A stretch of DNA of 64,000 nt from Candidatus Thorarchaeota archaeon (GTDB lineage: Archaea; Asgardarchaeota; Thorarchaeia; Thorarchaeales; Thorarchaeaceae): positions 43,192 to 107,191 of the forward strand of contig DXJO01000007.1 in the NCBI GenBank assembly GCA_019057475.1. The letters are read 5' to 3'. Positions 26,564 to 33,584 of the stretch are shown here, one piece after another; the first letter of the stretch is position 1; every line of letters begins with the position of its first letter. The position numbers were made by a program, and so were the translations under genes. The notes under the pieces are model-generated. The model searched no databases. It had not been told where the DNA came from and saw only the letters and a list, made by a program, of their open reading frames with translations.

Positions 26564-26724
26564 GGAGCGTTTGATGAAGAAACAGTCACCAGGTCCTCAA
26601 CGTGCCTGCGGAAATGAGACCAGTTGCGTCAATTCCAATCGGAATCCCTGACAGCCCAGTTCCAAAGAAGCGAAAGCGACGCCCGCTATCGGAAATCGTG
26701 GCGAGAGAGTGCTTCGCCAAGTAG
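26564..26724 (+). pseudogene. Nitroreductase, 3' fragment with a frameshift
   Basis: Coding resumes with GAFDEETV, the family's C-terminal helix, then shifts frame (a base is lost near 26594) into VLNVPAEMRPVASIPIGIP, the standard nitroreductase ending, followed by a Lys/Arg-rich tail and a TAG at 26724. Between this and the 5' fragment about 35 family residues (the Gly-Leu-Gly-Thr-Cys-Trp region) are missing. The TnpB insertion was therefore accompanied or followed by deletion of about 100 bases. Confidence 0.8.
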
Positions 26725-26845
26725 GCATGATTCCGGAGTTATGGCATCTAGTAGCTCCAGAATGAATTAGGCAGTTAGCGGCGGAGTCAAATCCAAACGT
26801 CAAGCATACTGCATTGTAATGTTGAAGACTCGAAAAAGAAAGGGG

Positions 26846-26866
26846 GAGGGGACTTTCGTCCCCAAA
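26846..26866 (-). terminator. Hairpin terminator downstream of the 1602-residue subtilisin
   Basis: On the minus strand GGGGAC-n4-GTCCCC (26848-26863) is followed by a C/T-rich tract ending in a run of T. It lies 12-30 bases beyond the stop codon at 26878. The layout is a classic stem plus pyrimidine tail. Confidence 0.6.
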
Positions 26867-26877
26867 TATACTGTGAC

Positions 26878-29800
26878 CTACCGCTTCTTGACTAAGAAGA
26901 GGATGAGCACAACAACAACACCGGCACCAATACCAGCAATCAAACCAATCCACAACGGGTCAAGAAACGGTTGAACCACCGTTGTTGTAGTCGTTGTAGG
27001 CGTTGTGTCTGTTGTGGTAGTTTCGGTGAGGGTTCCTGCACTAAAGACACTTGACTCGAGTGAGTCTGTCAGACCCATCCAGAATTCGCCGGTTGCTGCT
27101 GCATCCGGATTCTCTGTTGGATCGTTGTCATAGACTCTCACCATTGCTCTGTAGGTATCGCGCGCCAAGAATGACGTGGAGTCCCATACGTATGAGCCAG
27201 TGGTGACGTTCGTGGCAATTAGCTGATAGCTCTCGCCGCTGTCCGCTGAGATCAGCACCTCGTAGAAGTGCTCGTCTCCAGCGTTCAGGTCGCTAGAAGT
27301 CCAGGATATGGTCTTCGAGGCGCCTGTACCTGCGACAGTTACCGTCAGCATCTCTGGTGCGAAGAAGTTGTTGAACGTGAACGATGGATAGTTCACGTCG
27401 AAGTCGATGTTGGTTTCAGTCACGGCTGCGACTAGCACCTGGAAGCTACCGTTCTTGAGGAACTGGTAGGTATCGTAGGTGCACTCAGGACCGACTGCAG
27501 GGATATCTAGACCGACACGTGTGTCGACCGTCAATGTCCATGTTCCAGCCGCAAGATCGTAGTCGAAGCAACCGACTGCGATTTCACCATCGCGGTCAGC
27601 TGTGAATGAACCGACCTCTGGATGTGCTCCAGTGGCCATCACAGATCCAACAAGGTTGTTGTCGTAGGTCCAAGTCGAGTTGTCTACCGACGTCCACCAT
27701 ACCATGACGTCACAGTCACCGTTGGTGAAGTCAACTTCTATGTCGACAGTGTCACCGTTCTTGATTCCATCTACAAACATCCAGTCGAACTCATCAAATT
27801 GAATTGGACCACTGAATGGATCGTAGGATGAATCAGGAATGACTAGGTCCCGTGTCTCATGGAAGTACACACCTGCGAGGAACGAGATGGTTATACCCGT
27901 GACCTCGTATTCAGGCATGTTGACTAGCTCGAACGCTGGATAGCTTGCGTTAATGACAACGTGGTCACCAGTAGCAGTATCCTCGTCGATAGTTTCCCCA
28001 ACCGCCATCGGGATTGGGTTAGGCAGGTTGTCAGCATCGTAGGTTACGATAACTTCCTCAGTCCCCAGATCAGAGTACCACATTACTTCAACGTCGTACT
28101 CAACTGGCAAACCAAGAGTGCCGTTCAATGCTATCGGATGCAGGTGTAGGTAATAATCACCATCGCCTGTGACCGCAGCAATAACTGCAGTTGTCGTAGC
28201 TGTCATGCCGTGACCATTTGCTAGCTCAAGACCTTCTGAACTGAGCACTGAAACGTACATGTCGTTGCCAGTGTCGGCCCAGATGACGCGGATACCTAGG
28301 TAGCCTTCGCCCAAGTTGTTATGCACGACCAATGTTCTGAAGTCCCAGTCGTCCGGGTCTCCGTCCATGCAGCCGTACATCGCGTTGTCGTATGGCTCAA
28401 GCACAGCGCCGTAGCCTTCGACAATCGTGTTGACTTCGCCTTCATCAGCCGTCAGATTGGCCACTACAGTGTAGCTGTAGGGGATTTTCACAAACGGTGA
28501 AACGCCGTCAGAAACCATCGCGTAGCCAAGATGGATGCCCACCTCAGCAGGTGCAGTCAGAGTGACGTTGACAGTGTTGGTTGTACCACCAGCAGCAAAT
28601 TTGAGTTCAGGTGCCTCAACGAAGCCCCAGAAGATCACAGTGCAGGTGAAGTCATTGCCAGGCATCGTCTGGTTGTAATCGTGGATCGGATCATGGATCA
28701 CGAGTACAATGTCTCCGTCGAGCCCGGCTCCGACGGGTACTCCCATCGGACGCGCGAAAGGCATCATGTTGGTGTTGCTGACATCGCTGGCGCTTGTAAT
28801 GCGGCTCAGCTCGCTGCCTTCTCCACTGGATGCATTCCAGAGGTTGGGCATTCCGTCATCATTGAGGTCTTCCCAGTCGTACAGGAACATCCATGACTCG
28901 TTACCGGCAACATCTCCAGCATCGAATGACACACCGACAGTCATGTACCAATACAAGCCTTCGGAAGCATCATAGGCACTGCCAATCTGCTCGCTCAGGT
29001 TGAAGTAGCCGTACATCTGTTCATCGATCACAACCGTGTCATTGTACGAGAAGGTCGTGCTCGTGAACATGTATGTTTCATTCTCTAACCAGTAGCCCGC
29101 GGCAGCGCCCCAATCGACATCCCAAGTCATTGGAGTGTCGTACATGTCGGCAGCGTTATCATACAACGAGAGATGGTTTGTGACAACGTCACCAGCCATG
29201 ACCTGTCCAAAGAACAGGGAACCCTCGTAGTTGTCCAACGGGTAGGCTTCTGTGGTTGAGTTTACGTCTAGTCCAGTCCAGGACTCCGGTAGTACACCCC
29301 AGTAGGCCCATGCGTCTCCGATGAAGTTCGCGAAGTAGTTCCAAGAGTCTGTGCTTGCACCCACCATGCCAATATCGTTCACCACAAAATTGCATGCCGC
29401 CTCAGCGTCAACTCGACCGAAGCCTTGAGTGGCTGGATCGTAACCGAGATCAACAGCAGTGTATTGTAGGATGTTCTTGACTTGAGCAGGGTTGACAACT
29501 CCACCTAATGCTTCATAGACAAGTGCTGCCACACCGGCTGCTACCGGAGCGGCTTGGCTTGTGCCAGCAAACATTGTGTAGTTGTACCAGGTATGACCAG
29601 GCGCATGTCGATAGGATGGTAGCCAAATGTCGTTGAAGTATACTCCATACAATGGCATACCAGCATAGCCTCCAAGGCCTGGAGCCACTATGTCTGGCTT
29701 AATGTAACCAGAGAATGACGGCCCCTTGCTGCTAAAGCTAGCAATGCCTTCGTAGTCCATCTGATCGGGACCATACAAGTAGTCTAGCCAGTGGCTAGTT

Positions 29801-31686
29801 GTTGAAGCACCAACAGTCAGCACACCAGGAGAACTGCCTGGAGGACCAGTTGTCATGAACCCTGAACCCTCGTTGCCAGCCGAAAAGACATGTAGCACGC
29901 CAGGATAAGCTGGATCAAGGAACAAGGGTGTCGACAGAATGTCCCATGTCAAGGAGTAGTACGCGAACTGACTGGAAGGCTCAGTGACCCAACCCCAAGA
30001 GTTGGTAATCAGGTCGGCCCTGTGGTTGCCAGTGTATGTCATCTCCCTTGATGTGATGTTCGTCATGTCGAAACCACACGCCCAGATGTAGCTGAAGTAG
30101 TCCGATTCACCAGTAAGTGCCTTGACTGACAGAATGTCTGCACCAGGCGCGATACCGGTCATCTGGAAGGTGCTCTCATTGTCGAAGTTGTAGTAGGTAT
30201 TACCGATACCTGCAATGTGGGTCGCGGTCGAAGTGCCGTGACTGTCATCGTCGTAGAAGAGACAAAACATGTCACGATCGGACCTGAAGCCATTGAAGAT
30301 AGGATCGCCATTGTATTCCCCGGTAGTAGCATTAACGACGAACCACCCGGCAGCATCATAACCCCAACAGAGAGAACCGAAGCTGACGTCATCTTTCAAG
30401 TCACCATCATAGTCGTGAGTGACAATTGGATTGTTGAGATCGAAGATCTCACCCGCAGCGAACTCATCAGTGAAGTCGAAATCGAACTCCATGATGATCT
30501 CGTATGCGTCAAAGATGTCGGTAAGATCATAGTTTTTGTACCTGAAAGCACCGTTCCACATCTTCAACCAACCCATTGAGTCCTCCCAATTGAGGATGAG
30601 TTTGTTCGTATTGTCAGCAGTAGCATTGTAGACCATAACAGGTGCGAAGAACTTCGCGTATGGAGTCCACCTCTGCTGGAATATCCAACCTACAGAGTAG
30701 TTACCCTGCACGTTAGTTGGAGCAGGAAGCTTCCAGTCCTCTTGGATATAGTCCAGAATCTGGCCAACATCAACGCCCCAAGCTCCAGCATAGAGCCAGA
30801 TGAAGCCGACTCTATTTTTGTACCAAACACCTGGGCTTCCGTCACCGTAGAGGTATCGACCATAATTGCCTCCGTTCAGGAGTGGGTCCCAGTCGGTAAC
30901 ATTTAGGTAGATGTCGCCGCCTGACTCGTAGGTGAGCATATTGTATGGATCAGCAGTCCACTCAGTCAAGTTCGCTACTGGTGTCGAGTTTGCGTGATAC
31001 CAGCTCATTGCCATGCCAAGTCCAGTTCCGTCATATGTGCCGGGATCTAATGCATGCCGTAGATCGGGGTTACCGAAGTCACAGCCTGTGTCTACGTGCC
31101 CGACAACAACACCGGTGCCGTCATAATTTACCGCAGCACCTGATGTCGCACCAACGACCCCCTTAATGACTTCCATGTCGATACCCTCAGTCGGGGTTTC
31201 CCACTGGAAAGTCTGCGCAATGAGGTCGTCTTCCCTCTCGAATCTGTATAAATTAGAATCGATGAGACCGACACCTTCAATCTCAGCCAACATACTAATT
31301 CGGTCTGCTGATGGAATGGAAACCGACATTGTCGTAAAGATCTTGAGGTCCATAACCATCTCGACATTGACAAGCGCCTCGATTGCATCACGGTCTGCCC
31401 ATGGGGCGACCACAACCATTGCGCTGACACTGCCGTCACGCTTCGTTACCATTTCTTCACTTGCCTCGCCAGTCTCAACCCATTCGGCAAGGAGCGGTGC
31501 AACCGTGGCTGTATAGCCAGGCTGATTCAACGTGTCATACCACGTATCGATTTGCTCCATTGCTTCTGGAGTGAGTTCTGGTGAGCTTGCTAATTCCGCT
31601 CGAGGAGGCGCCGCGGGCGCCATGAAATATGAAAAACATAGTACGAACGCGAAGAGCAGAACTGCCGCTTTATTTGCGTAGCTCAT
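26878..31686 (-). CDS. Giant membrane-anchored subtilisin-like serine peptidase (S8), 1602 residues
   Basis: A cell-surface protease of the S8 family. It has an N-terminal signal peptide (MSYANKAAVLLFAFVLCFSY), a propeptide-like region (to about 170) and then the catalytic domain: Asp199 in VVGHVDTGCDFGNPDL, His483 in DDSHGTSTATHIAG, oxyanion Asn in VFSAGNEGSG and Ser710 in FAGTSQAAPVAAGVAAL. The Asp-to-His gap of about 280 residues holds a large inserted domain, as in pyrolysin and tripeptidyl-peptidase II. About 800 residues of beta-sandwich and Asp-rich domains follow, then a Thr-rich spacer, one transmembrane helix and KKR at the inner face. I chose the ATG at 31686 because it yields the signal peptide; the frame opens 23 codons earlier without one. 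It is one of four subtilisins in the window. Confidence 0.93.
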   Translation of the reverse strand: MSYANKAAVLLFAFVLCFSYFMAPAAPPRAELASSPELTPEAMEQIDTWYDTLNQPGYTATVAPLLAEWVETGEASEEMVTKRDGSVSAMVVVAPWADRDAIEALVNVEMVMDLKIFTTMSVSIPSADRISMLAEIEGVGLIDSNLYRFEREDDLIAQTFQWETPTEGIDMEVIKGVVGATSGAAVNYDGTGVVVGHVDTGCDFGNPDLRHALDPGTYDGTGLGMAMSWYHANSTPVANLTEWTADPYNMLTYESGGDIYLNVTDWDPLLNGGNYGRYLYGDGSPGVWYKNRVGFIWLYAGAWGVDVGQILDYIQEDWKLPAPTNVQGNYSVGWIFQQRWTPYAKFFAPVMVYNATADNTNKLILNWEDSMGWLKMWNGAFRYKNYDLTDIFDAYEIIMEFDFDFTDEFAAGEIFDLNNPIVTHDYDGDLKDDVSFGSLCWGYDAAGWFVVNATTGEYNGDPIFNGFRSDRDMFCLFYDDDSHGTSTATHIAGIGNTYYNFDNESTFQMTGIAPGADILSVKALTGESDYFSYIWACGFDMTNITSREMTYTGNHRADLITNSWGWVTEPSSQFAYYSLTWDILSTPLFLDPAYPGVLHVFSAGNEGSGFMTTGPPGSSPGVLTVGASTTSHWLDYLYGPDQMDYEGIASFSSKGPSFSGYIKPDIVAPGLGGYAGMPLYGVYFNDIWLPSYRHAPGHTWYNYTMFAGTSQAAPVAAGVAALVYEALGGVVNPAQVKNILQYTAVDLGYDPATQGFGRVDAEAACNFVVNDIGMVGASTDSWNYFANFIGDAWAYWGVLPESWTGLDVNSTTEAYPLDNYEGSLFFGQVMAGDVVTNHLSLYDNAADMYDTPMTWDVDWGAAAGYWLENETYMFTSTTFSYNDTVVIDEQMYGYFNLSEQIGSAYDASEGLYWYMTVGVSFDAGDVAGNESWMFLYDWEDLNDDGMPNLWNASSGEGSELSRITSASDVSNTNMMPFARPMGVPVGAGLDGDIVLVIHDPIHDYNQTMPGNDFTCTVIFWGFVEAPELKFAAGGTTNTVNVTLTAPAEVGIHLGYAMVSDGVSPFVKIPYSYTVVANLTADEGEVNTIVEGYGAVLEPYDNAMYGCMDGDPDDWDFRTLVVHNNLGEGYLGIRVIWADTGNDMYVSVLSSEGLELANGHGMTATTTAVIAAVTGDGDYYLHLHPIALNGTLGLPVEYDVEVMWYSDLGTEEVIVTYDADNLPNPIPMAVGETIDEDTATGDHVVINASYPAFELVNMPEYEVTGITISFLAGVYFHETRDLVIPDSSYDPFSGPIQFDEFDWMFVDGIKNGDTVDIEVDFTNGDCDVMVWWTSVDNSTWTYDNNLVGSVMATGAHPEVGSFTADRDGEIAVGCFDYDLAAGTWTLTVDTRVGLDIPAVGPECTYDTYQFLKNGSFQVLVAAVTETNIDFDVNYPSFTFNNFFAPEMLTVTVAGTGASKTISWTSSDLNAGDEHFYEVLISADSGESYQLIATNVTTGSYVWDSTSFLARDTYRAMVRVYDNDPTENPDAAATGEFWMGLTDSLESSVFSAGTLTETTTTDTTPTTTTTTVVQPFLDPLWIGLIAGIGAGVVVVLILFLVKKR

Positions 31687-31885
31687 TTTTTTTCTCTTTC
31701 TCCTCACTTCTGTTACTAGAGAACAAGTCGCTGAGCTATGCAAGCCATAAGACATGACATTGCGTCAACGATAACAACTTCCATGTTTGCCAGGTAGCAA
31801 ACACATCTCCTCAATTTCGCGTTCTCTAGCTTCGATGTGATTGTTCCGTTTCTACAAAAGAGCGCAATAAAAGGATTGTGACTTG
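31687..31885 (-). promoter_or_regulatory. Long leader and TATA region of the giant subtilisin
   Basis: The best minus-strand TATA (CCTTTTATTG, about 31866-31875) predicts a transcript start near 31845, leaving an untranslated leader of about 160 bases. In it TGTTTGC-n6-GCAAACA (31787-31806 on the + strand) forms a 7-bp hairpin. Several tiny ORFs are present but none has good support. The gap up to 31978 otherwise appears empty. Confidence 0.4.
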
Positions 31886-31978
31886 TTTTGGGCAAGCAAG
31901 AATGCGCATTTCTGCTGAGATAAGATAAAACGAAACCCGAATGTTTCCAATCTACAGTTAATGGGTCTGAGATGCCTA

Positions 31979-33088
31979 TCAAGCCCGGGTCATTTTCTTG
32001 ATGCTGTCAACGATCTCGTGAGCCATCATAACAGCCCCAATCAGTTCGATCTTGGGCTTATCCCGCTCGCTAGGTGGACCGGTGATTCGTCCCATTGACT
32101 TATCAAGGTTCTCTATCAGATTAGTCAGGGCCACCTTGGCACTGCCATCAATGGAGCTGCCTTCAACCTGTGATATCAACAGCGCCAAGTCTGACATGAC
32201 GCTGTCTGCAATCTCAGTTGCTGTTTGTGCGCGCCGGCTATAATCCTCAATCATAGATTCTCGGGTCTTCAGTGCATCTTCAAGCTGTGTGATCTTCTCG
32301 CCACCACCCACTGTCGCATCCTTTTCGGCAGACTCCATGATGAGTCTAAGGTTGGCAAGTTCTGACTGAAGAATACCTATCCGCTGGTCCTTCGCGCTTA
32401 TGGTCACCAAGAGCTCGTTTTCCTTGTCATCTAATCTCTCTGCCGGCGAAGCTGCTGCCTTTAGCTGGGCCTTCAGCTCCATGTGCGCAGCTTCACGCTC
32501 TGCAACCAATGTTTTTAGAGATTCAATTTCTCCCTGGAACGTTGACAGATTTGCTTCCTTTTCTGATACGAACTCGCTAAGTTTCTTGTTTTCACTCTCA
32601 AGCCTCTGAATCTCAGGCTTGTACCCCTTTGCATCATCCTTAGCTGCGGCCAACTCCTGTTTCAGACTAACGAAGTCCGGATTAGGAGGCGCAATGACAC
32701 GGTTTGCTAATACTGCGAACAGAACGCCGATGATGACTATGTATGCAACCCCTACGAACACTATTCCGAATACAGAATCCGTGACAAACTGAAGCACACG
32801 AACGAACAGACTCCAAGAACCAAGTGTAAGTTCATCAGGTCCCCACCAGATGGATCCAAAGCCTGCATACAGCACCAGCATGAATGCCAGAGCGTAGCAT
32901 ACGATACCTCCTAGAACTAGTAGATTCCTATTGCGTTTCTCCCGTGGCATGTACCTCTGATACAACAGGAAGACAGTTCCCACGAAAATGAGTGGGAGCA
33001 CATAGGGAACCACTGCAGCGACATCGCTGCCTGGAAACTCGAAGTCAATTAGGGCGCCAATGCCCGATGTGATGCCAGGGCTAACCAA
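31979..33088 (-). CDS. Polytopic membrane protein with long cytoplasmic coiled coil
   Basis: 369 residues. The N-terminal third has three hydrophobic helices (about 24-41, 56-80 and 100-128). The rest is a long heptad-rich coiled coil (about 138-285; SLKQELAAAKDD, LESENKKLSEFVSEKEANL) and a helical C-terminal domain. The start is a TTG at 33088 with AGGAGG seven bases upstream. No family is recognised. The plan of membrane base plus coiled coil suits a scaffold or signalling protein. It lies between two surface subtilisins, but no functional link can be read. Confidence 0.75.
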   Translation of the reverse strand: MVSPGITSGIGALIDFEFPGSDVAAVVPYVLPLIFVGTVFLLYQRYMPREKRNRNLLVLGGIVCYALAFMLVLYAGFGSIWWGPDELTLGSWSLFVRVLQFVTDSVFGIVFVGVAYIVIIGVLFAVLANRVIAPPNPDFVSLKQELAAAKDDAKGYKPEIQRLESENKKLSEFVSEKEANLSTFQGEIESLKTLVAEREAAHMELKAQLKAAASPAERLDDKENELLVTISAKDQRIGILQSELANLRLIMESAEKDATVGGGEKITQLEDALKTRESMIEDYSRRAQTATEIADSVMSDLALLISQVEGSSIDGSAKVALTNLIENLDKSMGRITGPPSERDKPKIELIGAVMMAHEIVDSIKKMTRA

Positions 33089-33221
33089 AGCGAATCCTCC
33101 TAGGAGAGCTGATTATAACTCCAGAACATAGGTTAAATCATTTCTTCCCGTGAACTAACCATGGCTCCATCAAGGATTTGTTGTTCAAACCACCAAAAGG
33201 AGGCAAAATACTGATGCGGTC

Positions 33222-33353
33222 CTACTCCCTCCAAAGATCAGCCTTCAGGGTTTCGTGATCCTCAACTATGAGGTCCAAACTCTTGATGAGCCTGCTTACC
33301 TCGTCGATCGAGAGCAAGAATGCCCCCTTGATGTCACGGTCCTCACCGTTCAT
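33222..33353 (-). CDS. 43-residue acidic helical protein or gene fragment
   Basis: This short frame opens MNGEDRDIKGAFLLSIDEVS and ends with ADLWRE. It is amphipathic and helical in composition, with plausible codon use, but its ATG comes directly after a decayed TnpB right end (33355-33450). It may be the surviving 3' part of a gene truncated by that element, or a small gene in front of the coiled-coil membrane protein at 33088. The frame stays open further upstream through the element, but those residues read as transposon sequence in the wrong frame. Confidence 0.4.
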   Translation of the reverse strand: MNGEDRDIKGAFLLSIDEVSRLIKSLDLIVEDHETLKADLWRE

Positions 33354-33354
33354 T

Positions 33355-33450
33355 TTTTCTTGGACAAACTTAGACATCAAGCTGTCCGTCCAGGGACGGC
33401 ACTGGACTCTACTCTCAGATTGATTATGTTGCACTTAAGGTCGTATGAAA
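33355..33450 (-). mobile_element. Remnant of a second TnpB element (C-terminus plus right end)
   Basis: On the minus strand, sequence equivalent to the last codons of the TnpB at 26 kb survives: NII and SSAVPGRT here versus NII and SSAAPGRT there. The same two hairpins follow: GTCCAG/CTGGAC (33388-33393 with 33402-33407, 8-base loop as in the other copy) and GGACA/TGTCC (33362-33366 with 33383-33387). The rest of the element is gone. It lies in the 0.5-kb gap between a membrane protein and a subtilisin, opposite in orientation to the intact copy. Confidence 0.7.
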
Positions 33451-33584
33451 ACTGCCAAAACAGCATCATCCAAACTTGTCAGAAGGCCTTCATTTGTCTG
33501 TCCAACTTGTTCCAGGTTCGTTGCAGCCGCAAGACAATCCTTATTTTGAGAAGGAAAACCCTCTGCACGGACGGAACCACCACA

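Noticed and set aside
33222..33434. 70-codon minus-strand ORF as one real gene
   Set aside because: Its first 27 codons are the decayed TnpB right end read in the wrong frame; only the last 43 codons may be genuine.
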